Source: Verrucomicrobiales bacterium (GTDB lineage: Bacteria > Verrucomicrobiota > Verrucomicrobiia > Limisphaerales > Palsa-1400). Taken from it: 64,000 nt of DNA. The stretch covers positions 26,470 through 90,469 of the forward strand of contig PLGF01000166.1 of assembly GCA_003138485.1 (NCBI GenBank), read 5' to 3'. Positions 36,873 to 45,839 of this stretch are shown here, piece after piece. The translations under genes and the position numbers were made by a program. The number at the start of each line of letters is the position of its first letter. Position 1 is the first letter of the stretch. A model generated the notes under the pieces. The model saw only the letters and a program-made list of their open reading frames with translations, ran no database searches and had not been told where the DNA came from.

Positions 36873-38711
36873 TCATTTCCGCCGGCTCAACTCGATGACA
36901 CACCCGCCGCCGGACCGCAAAGAAAGACGCACAGGGTCGCCGCGCTTGACGATTTTCTCCTCGCGCTGCCAGGCGTCGTCGCGCCCGGGCGCGTCGCCTA
37001 GTTGAATCATTTCATAATTGCCGCGTCCGAGAAAATCCAGCGGGAAGTCCAGCGTTGTGGAATCCGGGCCGTTGATGACGCCGACAAACCACACCGTTCC
37101 CTTGCGGCGGGCAAACGCCGCGCATTTGCCAATTTCGCTGCCCGGCAGAACCACCGTTTCGTCCCACGTCGAGGGAATCGCCTTCAACACATCCACGGCG
37201 GGATTTTCCAGATAATTTTTCGGGCTGTCCGCATAGCACAGGAAGGGCGAGGTGAAGACGATGGCTTGGGAAAGTTCGCGCGCCCAAGTGTAACCGCGCA
37301 GTTCCTTGGGGTTGAAAACCGTTGGCGTGTAATCCCCCGGCCCGATCACAAATCGGGTGAACGGCAGGATGCAATCGTGCTGCGGCGGCAGAGTGCGGTG
37401 GTAACGCAATATGTGATACTCGTGGCCGCGGATGGATTCGCGGGTCAATTCATTGGGCCAGGTGCGTTCGCGGCCAACCGGTTTGTTGGCGCCGTGAAAA
37501 TCCAACATCAGTTTTCGTGCGTCGGCATCGCGCAGCGAGTCTTCATACCACTGGACCCACCGTGGATTGGCCTGCGGCTCGAAATCAATCTTCACCCCGG
37601 CCACGCCCGCCTCGACGGCATGGTCCAGAAAGGCGGTGCGGGTCGCGGGGGTGGCGACGTCGCTGCTGTTGACCCAGGCCCAGATTTTTACGCCGTTGGT
37701 TTTGGAATAATCGCAAACCTCGCGCAGGCAGGCCCAGGCGTCCAGGCCATTCTCCTTCCACCCTTTCCAGCCCTCGTCAACCAGGTAATACTCAAAACCC
37801 AATTGTTTGGTCCAATCCACCCACTGATGCTGCTCGGAGTAAACCGGCCCGCCGCTTGACCACCATTGCCACGAGGAGCGACCGGGCTGAATCCAATCCG
37901 CCTTGGCCAGTTCCGGCGGAGCGGCCGGGCAAAGATTGCGGATGAGATCGCTGTTCACCAGCGCGTTGAGATCGCGTGCCAGCAAGGTGACGCGCCACGG
38001 CTGAACCACGGCATTGCCATCCGTCCAGCCACTTTGGCTGGCATGAAAAAACGCGCCCAGCGAGTGGTCGGGAGCGATCTGCACTCCCAGATCGCTGTAA
38101 TTCAGAAGATTCGCCTCCGTGACCAGCGCGTATCCGCCGCCCGGCAGAGTGAAGGTAATCGGCAATGGAATTTTTTTGCCCGCCGGCAAATCCTCCAGCC
38201 GGCTGCTCTGGAAAAGCCCCTCGTAACTGCCAAAATCGGTCTGATACCACGCCAGCGGATTGCTGGACAGCTTCCATTCCGCGGACTCTCCGTTGATTTT
38301 CCGCCCCGGCTTCGCCGCCAGCCGCGCGCGCAACGCCACGCCGTCGTTGTAGGCGCGCGCGTCCAGTTCGTAGGTTTCACCGGCGGCGTTGCGGACGGAC
38401 ACCGTGATTTCGCGGCAGTTGTTGTTTGCCTCCGAGTGACCGCCAAACATGGCGTAGGACTCACGAATCTTGCGCGAGGAAGTTTTGCCCAGCTTGACAT
38501 CCGCGCCCAAATCAACATCGTCCGCGATGATGCCAAAGCGCGATTTGGCCACCACTTCACGTCCGTCAAACGCGACGGCGTAACTTAACCCACCCGCATC
38601 CGTCAAGGTGATGACGGCTTTGCCATCCGGCGAACTAACCTTGATTTCCGCCGCCTGAACCGCGGCGCAAAGCACACTGATTATCGCAATAATCGAAAGA
38701 CCTTTTTTCAT
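36873..38711 (-). CDS. GH97-family alpha-glycosidase
   Basis: Secreted enzyme of family GH97, which contains inverting alpha-glucosidases and retaining alpha-galactosidases. The signal peptide (LSIIAIISVLCAAVQAAE) leads into the beta-sandwich domain (SPDGKAVITLTDAGGLSYAVAFDG) and a barrel. In the barrel, WWSSGG, YYLVDEGWKGW and GVAGVKIDFEPQ are visible. D376 in VKIDF fits the Asp nucleophile of the retaining branch; the inverting branch lacks this Asp. The start at 38711 is preferred over an in-frame start 48 nt upstream. At 612 residues it is somewhat short but complete. It is convergent with GH95, whose stop lies 16 nt away. Confidence 0.92.
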   Translation of the reverse strand: MKKGLSIIAIISVLCAAVQAAEIKVSSPDGKAVITLTDAGGLSYAVAFDGREVVAKSRFGIIADDVDLGADVKLGKTSSRKIRESYAMFGGHSEANNNCREITVSVRNAAGETYELDARAYNDGVALRARLAAKPGRKINGESAEWKLSSNPLAWYQTDFGSYEGLFQSSRLEDLPAGKKIPLPITFTLPGGGYALVTEANLLNYSDLGVQIAPDHSLGAFFHASQSGWTDGNAVVQPWRVTLLARDLNALVNSDLIRNLCPAAPPELAKADWIQPGRSSWQWWSSGGPVYSEQHQWVDWTKQLGFEYYLVDEGWKGWKENGLDAWACLREVCDYSKTNGVKIWAWVNSSDVATPATRTAFLDHAVEAGVAGVKIDFEPQANPRWVQWYEDSLRDADARKLMLDFHGANKPVGRERTWPNELTRESIRGHEYHILRYHRTLPPQHDCILPFTRFVIGPGDYTPTVFNPKELRGYTWARELSQAIVFTSPFLCYADSPKNYLENPAVDVLKAIPSTWDETVVLPGSEIGKCAAFARRKGTVWFVGVINGPDSTTLDFPLDFLGRGNYEMIQLGDAPGRDDAWQREEKIVKRGDPVRLSLRSGGGCVIELSRRK

Positions 38712-38835
38712 GGGAAGCCCAGGATATGTGAATTGGAACAGGTTGTAAACAGGATACAAGATTGCCCGCGCTTAATCCCGTTCCCAACAATTTTGCTCTG
38801 GCCGGCAGCCGGGTAAAAGCGCATGATCTCATCCC

Positions 38836-40407
38836 ATGATGACCCGATGGCAACTCCTGTTTGGCGTCGCACTGTGCGCCGCCGTTTTCGCTTCCGCGCA
38901 AGCCGCCGATCCGGTACTGGGCAAATCACCGCGCTATTGCAATCCGCTCCCGATGGTCAGCGACCCCGGAGCGTCCGCGTCCGGCGACGTCACCGTGATC
39001 CGCGACAATGGCAAATACTACATGTATTGCACCGGCGGCGGCGCGTGGATTTCCGACGACCTCCTCAACTGGACATTCCAGCGCGTGACCAACGTCCCGG
39101 TCGCGCCGCACGTCGTGAAATTCAACGGCGCATTTTACATGGGCGGCAACGACGGCCCGCTCTTCAAGGCCGACAACCCGCTCGGCCCTTTCACCAACAT
39201 CGGGGATTGGAAGAATACTCCTGATGTCGCCGGCGGTTGGAACGGCGCTTTCGACATAGACATCTTCGTTGACGACGACAACAAGCCCTATCTCTATTAT
39301 CCCGGCCGCGGCGTCAGCGGCATCTTTGTCGCGCCGCTCGACCCAAATGACCTGGGCAAATTTGCCGGCCCGCCGCAACACCTTTTCGGCTTCAACAGCG
39401 ATCACGTCTGGGAGCGCTACGGCGAGATGAACGAATACACCGACGTGGCTTGGATTGAAGGACCGTGGCTGCAAAAGCACAACGGCACTTACTACCTCGA
39501 ATACTCCGCGTCCGGCACGCAGTGGAAGACTTATGCCGAAGGCTATTACACCGCCAAAAGTCCGATGGGACCGTTCACCTACGCCCCCAATAACCCGCTC
39601 CTCCGCAAAACCGACGGCCTCGTCACCGGAACCGGCCACGGCAGCATCGTCGAAGGCCCTGGCGGGATTCTCTGGCAGTTTTACACCATCGTGCTCAACA
39701 ATCCACCGGGTGGACGGCGCATCGGCATGGACCCAATTGCCTTCGACAAGGACGGTAACCTGTCCGTCCGCGTCACCGACACGCCGCAGTGGGCGCCGGG
39801 CGTCGTCGCCGATCCCGCCAGGGACGGTGACTCCGGCTCCATACCGGTCTCCATCAACAAAGTCCGGGCGATGAACACGCTTTCGCGTTTTTCCTCGCAG
39901 CAACCCGGCCGCGACGCCGCCTATGCCGTTGACAACTCCAGCGGCACATGGTGGGAGCCGAGTCCCGACGACGCGCGGCCGACACTGACTTTGGACCTGG
40001 GGCCGGCGACCCGGTTTGACGTCGTGCAACTGTTCACAATAGATTCGGCGCGGCTGCTGTTCACGGGCGGCGGCCGCCTCGGCAACCGGGGCGGAACCGC
40101 CGCGGCCGCCACAAACACACCACCCGCCGCGCCCAGTTCATCCGCGTTGCCGCCAACCAAAGCCTATCAATACAAAATTGATATCTCCACCGACGGCGAC
40201 AACTTCACGACCGTGCTGGATCAAACCGCGAACAACATCGTCCGCAACACCCTCTTCGCGGAAATCCCGCCGGCCAAATGCCGGTTCGTACGGCTGACGA
40301 TGCTCAACTGGCCGCGCGCGACGCCCCTTGGGATCATTGAGTTTACGGTTTTCGGCAAGCCCGCGGGCTCGCTGCCGGCGGCGCAGCCGATTCCCCCGGC
40401 GCGCTAA
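38836..40407 (+). CDS. GH43 beta-xylosidase/arabinofuranosidase with F5/8-type module
   Basis: Secreted inverting GH43 enzyme. After the signal peptide (LLFGVALCAAVFASAQAAD) comes the five-bladed propeller. The probable general base is D51 in GDVTVIRDNGKYYMY (D43 in VSDPG is an alternative). The pKa-modulating Asp lies in FDIDIFVDDDNKPYLYY and the acid is E208 in WIEGPWLQKHNGTYYLEY. From about residue 340 the C-terminus is an F5/8 type C (CBM32-like) module (AMNTLSRFSSQQPGRDAAYAVDNSSGTWWEP). It is interrupted by a Gly/Ala/Pro-rich stretch near residue 415 and ends with a Pro/Ala tail. Substrate could be xylan or arabinan. Convergent with the GH141-like gene. Confidence 0.92.
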   Translation: MMTRWQLLFGVALCAAVFASAQAADPVLGKSPRYCNPLPMVSDPGASASGDVTVIRDNGKYYMYCTGGGAWISDDLLNWTFQRVTNVPVAPHVVKFNGAFYMGGNDGPLFKADNPLGPFTNIGDWKNTPDVAGGWNGAFDIDIFVDDDNKPYLYYPGRGVSGIFVAPLDPNDLGKFAGPPQHLFGFNSDHVWERYGEMNEYTDVAWIEGPWLQKHNGTYYLEYSASGTQWKTYAEGYYTAKSPMGPFTYAPNNPLLRKTDGLVTGTGHGSIVEGPGGILWQFYTIVLNNPPGGRRIGMDPIAFDKDGNLSVRVTDTPQWAPGVVADPARDGDSGSIPVSINKVRAMNTLSRFSSQQPGRDAAYAVDNSSGTWWEPSPDDARPTLTLDLGPATRFDVVQLFTIDSARLLFTGGGRLGNRGGTAAAATNTPPAAPSSSALPPTKAYQYKIDISTDGDNFTTVLDQTANNIVRNTLFAEIPPAKCRFVRLTMLNWPRATPLGIIEFTVFGKPAGSLPAAQPIPPAR

Positions 40408-40414
40408 GAATCAT

Positions 40415-42788
40415 TCAGTGGGTGATCTTGAGGGTCATTTCTTTTTGGTTGCGCGAAATGCCGACCGTGGCGCTTTGCCCGGCGGACAACGTCCGCGCCC
40501 GCGCGGCCAATGTTGTTGCGTCGTTCACGGCGGCTCCATTCCAAAACAAAATCACATCGCCTTTTTGCAAACCGCCTTTTGCCAAAGTCGATTCCGGCGA
40601 GACTTCGCGCACCAGCACCGCGCGCCGGCCGACGCCGAACGCCGACATCTCGCCTTCATCCACGATGTTGCGAATGCTCGCGCCCAGCCAGTCGCGCGGC
40701 GGGTTGTCGCTCGCGGCATGGGTGACATCCGCAGCCTGCGGCACGGGCAAGGCCGGCGTGCGCGCGATGGCTTTCAATTCTGGCTTCTGCACGCCGAATT
40801 GGTCCATCGGAAAATTGACAAAGCCCAACTTCAGCGCGGGGGAATTCTCTCCGACGCGATAATCGCCTTTGGCAGCGTCCACGAAATCCGCATCCGCCAC
40901 GATGGAGTGCGCGTCGCGTCCGCTTTGTTCTTGCAATGCGGTTGCCGGCGAAGGTTCCGTGCCGGCTTTTTCCACGAGATTGTAATCCATGTCCTCGCCC
41001 CACGGCGGGGCGTGCATTCGCGCGGGACGATAGTTGAGCCACACAATGTTGTGCCGGAAAATGTCGCCGCTGCCGGCAAACCACACATGCGGATCAAATC
41101 CCGAACCGACCAGGATGTTGTTTTCGACGACGCGGCGAAACCCTTCGCGATTCTTGATCCCGCCGCGCAGGCACAAATTGTTGGTGATGATGTAATTCGA
41201 CGAGCCGTCGTCGAGGTCAATGTCCCAGCCGTGATCGCAACGCCACCGGTTGTCGCGCAAAATGTCCGGCTTCACGGCGTCGAGCAGCGGCAGCTCCGGC
41301 GCCTGCCTGACCCACCTGTTGACTTCGCCGATGTCCGGCAGCCAGAAACGGTCGCGTCCCCAGGAATTGAACGAGCCGTGATCGCCGGTTTCCTTCACCG
41401 TGTCGAAAATGTCGCAAAACTCGATGACGTGCCCCCCCCCAGCAGCCGTCGCCGATGTTGATGCCCGCCCGCGGCACATCGTAAATCGAGCAGTGGCGGA
41501 CCGTGATGCCTTGCGCCAGATCAATTTCAATGGGCGCGGTTTGTTTTTCCACCCGGCCCGTTTCGTGAATGAGGCAATCCTCCACCAGGCAGTCCGCGGG
41601 ATAATTGTCCGTCTTCGGCCCGGGCGCGCGGTCAATGTCCTCCAGGCGGTTGCGCTGGTAGTAATTGAACAGCGGGCTGCGCGCCGCCTTGGGGTCGCCG
41701 ACAAAGCAGATTCCGTTCGCGCCAGCCTTGTCAATGTGACAGCCGCGGATCGTGACGCGCCGGTTGTAATTGTTGACAAAAATCGCATTGCCGCCGAGCT
41801 GGTCAAGCACGGCGTCCTCCAGCGCGCAATCCTCCGCGCCGTTGAAAAAGACCGCCCCGCCGCGATAAATCGCCCAATCCGACCGCGCCAGCGGCTCGCG
41901 CGTGTCCATCACCGTCCGCGCCGCCTGCCGGAACGCCAGGCCCTTCAATGTAATAAAGCGCGCCGGATTTGTTTCATCGCCGCGAAACTCGACCAGATTG
42001 CGCAGCCGCGTCGTTTCGATGACGGCTCCTGCCAGATCGAGTCCCGCCGGAGGATAAAAATAGAGCGTGTGCGTTTTGTGGTTCAAAAACCATTCGCCCG
42101 GCGCGTCTAGCTCCTCGAAAATGTTTTCGACAAACTGAATCCCTGGATTCGGGCCGCCGCCCCGATTGTTTTGCCAGCCGCCCTCAAGCTGCGCTTCGCC
42201 GTTCGCGTTTTTGCCGGTGATGCGCCAGGTGAAATCACCCCACAAGGCCGGATGCATCGCGTGAAAATATCCCCCGGCGGGATCAGCCCACCGCGCCGAG
42301 CGGTTCGAAATCACGTTTGCGGCAAAGCCGTCGAAATACTGGGCGTGCGGGTCGAAATTGGGATAGCGGGCCAAAATCTGACGCTGGCCGTTCACGAAAA
42401 TTTCCTCCGTCTGCAAATCGTCCGGAACCTGGGTTTGAAAAATCCCGTTCATCCAAGGCGTCCACGCCAGGTTCGCCAGCTTCATGCCGCCGCTGATTAC
42501 CGGCTTTTCGCTCCGGTAATTTTGAAAAACCACCGGCGCGGCTTTCGTGCCGGAGTCCTCCGCGGTAAACACGAGCGGCTCCGCCAAGTAATACGTTCCT
42601 CCCCGCAGGAACACCCCGCCCCTCTGCCGCCGCGCCGCCTGCTGCGCGCGTTGCAACGTGGCAAACGGCTCTTCGAGCGTTCCCGGATTCTGGTCGTTGC
42701 CGGCGGGGGAAACGAAATACGGCTGCCCGAATGAGAGGCACGCGGAGGAAACCACCGCGGCACCAGTCAAGGCGATTTTCAATCTCAT
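40415..42788 (-). pseudogene. GH141-like parallel beta-helix protein with PDZ end, frameshifted
   Basis: Two overlapping frames encode one protein split by a +1 shift in a run of nine C (41432-41440; nine G on the coding strand). With eight, the frames join as GDGCWGG then HVIEFCDIFDT. The N-terminal part has a signal peptide and FVSPAGNDQNPGTLEEPFATL. GTYYLAEPLVFTAEDSGTKA follows, the right-handed beta-helix start seen in GH141 fucosidases/xylanases and related sugar enzymes. The C-terminal part holds more helix turns and finishes with a PDZ domain (DWLGASIRNIVDEGE ... GLQKGDVILFWNGAAV). Alternative starts at 42800 or 42836 exist. Assignment to GH141 is by resemblance only. The shift may be a sequencing error, a slippage site or a real mutation. 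Confidence 0.75.
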
Positions 42789-42957
42789 CAATTTTCCCAT
42801 CGGGGCGAAAATCCCCGCGCACGATTCCGGCTTCATCGCTTCATGGTAAGCGACCACCGTTCCCGTGACAACTGGAATTGAGATTTGACCTGGTAGCGCC
42901 GTATTATCTCTTTAATCGGCGTTCGGAAGGCGGGCTTGATGTCGAAAATATACGACT

Positions 42958-43494
42958 ATGATAACCGTTTCATGTGAAGTGACGAAGGCGGACGTTCTTG
43001 CGTTGGCTTGCCATTGGTATGCCAAGTCCCCCACGGTCCGACGCCAATTACGAACCAGTCAAGTAATAACCTCTCTCCTTTCTGGAGCCGTAGTTTTTTT
43101 GATGATTTAAAAAACCAGCGGAATTGCCCCAGGCGTGGTGATGTTCTTTTTGATTGGCGTTGCTTCCGCCGCCATGCTCCCGAGTTACTATCGGTCCCGT
43201 ATGAGCCGGACAGCCGAAAAGATGTTCGCTGAATCGTCTTATCAAAAGGCACTTGGCAAATATACGCTTGCTTTTACTGACCAGGGTATTGCCTCCTGCA
43301 CTCCAACTGGAAAAAGCAACATCGCATGGAATGCGGTGGATCATGTTTCGATCACCCCTGATTACCTCTTTATTTTTCTCGCTGGCCCGCAAGGATTCAT
43401 CATTCCAAGGGCGCAGGTTCAGGAATCCACGATTGCGGAAGTGAAGGCGTATGTTGAAGCCCACATTTCGATCCAAACAACAGCCTCAGTTTAA
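42958..43494 (+). pseudogene. YcxB-like membrane protein interrupted by one stop codon
   Basis: An ATG at 42958 opens a frame (ITVSCEVTKADVLALACHW..SPTVRRQ) that continues through the first hydrophobic segment (TSLLSGAVVFLMI). It meets TAA at 43108-43110 and goes on in the same frame through a second segment (GIAPGVVMFFLIGVASAAML). A soluble domain (YTLAFTDQGIASCTPTGKSNIAWNAVDHVSI ... FIIPRAQV) then runs to 43494. The two-helix plus C-terminal domain plan matches the YcxB family (about 170 residues). A single substitution would repair it. Translation could restart at GTG 43135 or ATG 43141. Function of the family is unknown. Confidence 0.72.
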
Positions 43495-43607
43495 ATGTGA
43501 GCGTCGAATTGGAGGCGTGGCCCATGAATGGTGATGGAAATCATTGCACCGCCTCTCTCTCCCAATGCAGACAGATGTCGCGTTCCATCTTTCCTCTGTG
43601 GACAGGC

Positions 43608-43790
43608 ATTAGAGTATTAAACAAGGTTAAGGGCGACAGGGGGGCGGGCTGCCGCCCGGCACCCTCGCCGCCCCTTCACCTCCGCTCGTGCCAGCATTTC
43701 GGCTTCCTTGATGAACAGCCGCCTGTCCCGTTCTTCCCAGCGCAGCACTTTCAGCGTCACTTGCTGCATTTCCGGCAGCTTGTGGAACTC
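43608..43790. repeat. Partial copy of the element's SSB-like gene end and hairpin
   Basis: About 183 bases closely matching 47539-47722 in the same orientation. It includes the shared ATTAGAGTATTAAACAAGG start, a GC-rich hairpin (43631-43674; GGGCGG loop CCGCCC) and the region coding for EFHKLPEMQQVTLKVLRWEERD. The minus-strand frame here lacks the first two thirds of the gene, so this is a remnant rather than a gene. It lies about 1.4 kb outside the left edge of the integrative element. Confidence 0.8.
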
Positions 43791-43823
43791 GACGGGAAGC
43801 ACCGCTCAGTCCTGTTCTCGAAA

Positions 43824-44091
43824 GCGGCGCTGTAGCCTGCTCCTTACACGCATTGTTTTCGAATAGACCGCCAGCTTTTGAAATCCACAACAGGCGAGGT
43901 ATCTGACGAGGGTAGCGCAGACTTCCAAGTCTGCCGTATCGCGGGTTTCCAAACCCGATGGCCGCAAGGCAGCCAAGCCGACTTGGAAGTCGGCGGTACA
44001 GCAGGTTTGGAAACCTGCGCTACGCAGAATAGGCGGTTCCGTCCCCCATCAGCGCAAAAAAATGCGCGCAAGGAGCAGGCTCTCGCGCCGC
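43824..44091. repeat. Palindromic repeat with inverted ends (MITE-like), SKPA-type
   Basis: Bounded by inverted arms at 43824-43859 and 44055-44091 that share GGAGCAGGCT, GCGCCGC and a T/A-rich end. Inside, two smaller palindromes (GCAGACTTCCAAGTCTGC and a GTTTCCAAACC / GGTTTGGAAACC pair) alternate. The minus-strand reading contains SKPAVPPTSKSAW, a peptide that I recall as a recurrent artefactual translation of a dispersed repeat in Verrucomicrobiota. No transposase is encoded. It is probably a non-autonomous element. Confidence 0.6.
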
Positions 44092-44296
44092 GCTCCAAAA
44101 TCTGTCAGCGGCACGGGAGCACGCCCTAAACACGAAGCGGCGTTGCGCAGCCATTTCGTCATTGAGTCATTTGGGAATTCTTTCGTCATTGGAGCTTAGA
44201 CATTCGTCATTTTCCACCGGCGGATTGTGGTTTGGCCCGTTGACTGCGCCGGCTTATGTCCAAAAACTGAGAAACGCCCGGTCGTTCATGCACCCC

Positions 44297-44349
44297 GCGT
44301 TTGAGTTCGACAATGCCCGCCGTTCAATTATGCTTTGACCTCCGGGAAT
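44297..44349. repeat. Direct repeat left of the second toxin-antitoxin pair
   Basis: 53 bases matching 45005-45057 with three mismatches (GCGTTTGAGTTCGACAAT ... GACCTCCGGGAAT). The two copies bracket the genes at 44458-44926. Confidence 0.85.
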
Positions 44350-44457
44350 TTGAATCAAGACATTGCCGGAGCCGCTTTTGCGGGCGCAGATCAGCTCTTG
44401 GACATACCCGGCTCGGCTGGGTTCCACCACCCAAGGGACGAAGGCCGTTCCCTCACT

Positions 44458-44727
44458 TCAACTCCTCCGGTATTGGCATAGCAACCTCTCATATTCGGCG
44501 TGCGAACCAATCCAAAACCAATACACGGTATCCCCAATCATGTGGGCAAGCACGCGGTAATTGTCATCGACGCGCGCACTCCATACCTGACCGACCTTTT
44601 TGAAGTGAAGCGATGGTTGGCGGGGGTTCTGCCGCCAATGTTGGCAGGCCTTGCGCGCCCGACGCTGAACCTCCGCTGGCAAAGCAGCGAAGGTTTGGCG
44701 AAATCTAGCAGTTGTCGCAGATTTCAT
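44458..44727 (-). CDS. RelE-superfamily toxin (second pair)
   Basis: An 89-residue toxin of the RelE/ParE-like group. It begins KSATTARFRQTFAALPAEVQRRARKACQHW, followed by basic strands (PSLHFKKVGQVWSARVDDNYRVLAHMIGDTVYWFWIGSHAEYERLL). The ending WIGSHAEYERLL is typical of the mRNA-interferase-like branch whose members read W.G.H.EYD. The start at 44727 was chosen because it places the first helix correctly and overlaps the antitoxin end by 23 nt. Longer upstream frames are shadows of the antitoxin gene. Confidence 0.88.
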   Translation of the reverse strand: MKSATTARFRQTFAALPAEVQRRARKACQHWRQNPRQPSLHFKKVGQVWSARVDDNYRVLAHMIGDTVYWFWIGSHAEYERLLCQYRRS

Positions 44728-44926
44728 CCGTCGGCCGTGTATTTCCCTTGGCGACGTCTTCTTCGACCTCCCGCAAGAGGGAGTCGAATGCGCCTGACAC
44801 GGAATCCAATGCGATCTGCCGATCCCATATGCGGTTTCGCTCGGCGGCGAGCCAATTCTCCAACTCGACAAACTCCCGGGTAGAGAGTTTGGCGATGGCT
44901 TGTTCGATCTCGGCAACAGAACTCAT
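44705..44926 (-). CDS. Antitoxin of the second pair
   Basis: A 73-residue protein (SSVAEIEQAIAKLSTREFVELENWLAAERNRIWDRQIALDS ... LLREVEEDVAKGNTRPTDEICDNC). The AIAKLS..EF.EL..WL pattern with a Trp-Asp and a short acidic tail is common in antitoxins partnered with RelE-like toxins. It is translated first and overlaps the toxin. Assignment rests on this resemblance and gene order. Confidence 0.82.
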   Translation of the reverse strand: MSSVAEIEQAIAKLSTREFVELENWLAAERNRIWDRQIALDSVSGAFDSLLREVEEDVAKGNTRPTDEICDNC

Positions 44927-45004
44927 CGGTCAAACCTGCCGCCATTCCGGGCTCAAACGCAAGCTAAAAACATGGACGCGACGGAGGGCGCGTTCGTCCA
45001 CGGC

Positions 45005-45057
45005 GCGTTTGAGTTCGACAATTCCCACCGTTTAATTATGCTTTGACCTCCGGGAAT
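45005..45057. repeat. Direct repeat right of the second toxin-antitoxin pair
   Basis: Second copy of the 53-base repeat at 44297-44349, same orientation, about 0.7 kb away. About 95 bases further right begins the left edge of the integrative element. Confidence 0.85.
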
Positions 45058-45152
45058 AATGGCCGACGCATCCGCATCCGCCTTCGCCAAGGCTGCGGCG
45101 GATTGTCGGCAAGCGGTGGTACGACGGTTTTACCGCAGGCGAGAATTCGGTA

Positions 45153-45190
45153 GCCGGAGTGGCGAAATGGCAGACGCACAGGACTTAAAA
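45153..45190 (+). other. Left attachment site (tRNA-Leu 5' half)
   Basis: GCCGGAGTGGCGAAATGG onwards, identical for 38 bases to the start of the intact tRNA-Leu at 51228. Identity stops inside the anticodon loop, which is where many tyrosine recombinases cross over. Sequence after it does not continue as a tRNA. This is probably the original chromosomal half, left stranded by integration. Confidence 0.85.
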
Positions 45191-45633
45191 ATCCACTTTT
45201 GGCCCTTTCAGGCCGTTTCGCATCATCGCTTGCCACGCACGTTAATTCATTATTATTCAACGCTTTACGAATTTATATTAGCGCTTTCCTCGTGTTTTTA
45301 AGGGCGAGGTTCCAACGATGAAACTAGCACAAAATCTAGCACAGCAAAACCGTTGAAGGCACCTGACTCGAAATTGACAATCGCATTTTTCAGGAGTCGT
45401 CCCACGTCATCCCGGCCTTGATTATCAAGGCTTTGCAGCGGTTCGTATCATCCTGAATCATCACGAATTCGCTCGAAAAACACCAAACAGTATCAGATTG
45501 CAGTATCAGATTTATCCGACATCATGAGGCTTTCCCCGCTTCGCGTTTCCGTGCTGTCGTCCGGCTTTGGCGCACTGCCTGAAAAAGCGACGACTTGACA
45601 ATTGCGCACGGCATTCCACATCATGGCGCCATT
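45191..45633. other. Left-end non-coding region of the element
   Basis: Relatively AT-rich with no supported gene. It contains two CTAGCACA sites (45324-45331 and 45336-45343), the same octamer found five times at the right end, so these are candidate integrase arm or excisionase sites. It also holds a perfect tandem of CAGTATCAGATT(G/T) at 45488-45513. The promoter for the plus-strand cargo genes is presumably near its right end. Confidence 0.55.
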
Positions 45634-45819
45634 ATGGAATTCAAAATTGGAGATTTGGTTCAGCTAAAATCCGGCGGACCAACAATGACCATCACGTCCA
45701 AGGACAATTACGACGCGCGTGGCGAGGAGAAAGTGTCTTGCACATGGTACGTCGAGGGTGAGCGCAATAAGGAATCATTTGACCCGGCGACACTCAAGGC
45801 AGCAGGGCCGGTCGATTAG
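45634..45819 (+). CDS. DUF2158-like small protein
   Basis: A 61-residue protein starting EFKIGDLVQLKSGGPTMTITSKDNYD and ending ERNKESFDPATLKAAGP. The opening F.IGD.V.LKSGGP.MT is the signature of the DUF2158/YodC family of small beta-rich proteins with no known activity. These are common on plasmids and phages. The ATG at 45634 fits the family start better than earlier codons. The J-domain gene begins 20 nt downstream. Confidence 0.85.
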   Translation: MEFKIGDLVQLKSGGPTMTITSKDNYDARGEEKVSCTWYVEGERNKESFDPATLKAAGPVD

Positions 45820-45839
45820 CGTAAACCTGCAAAACTTGC

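Noticed and set aside
43627..43890. Intact gene in the outside copy of the SSB segment
   Set aside because: The frame corresponds only to the last third of the SSB-like gene and its start is unrelated sequence, so it is a remnant.
45153..45240. A second tRNA-Leu
   Set aside because: Only the 5' half up to the anticodon loop is present. What follows cannot form the T-arm or acceptor stem, so it is an attachment-site copy.
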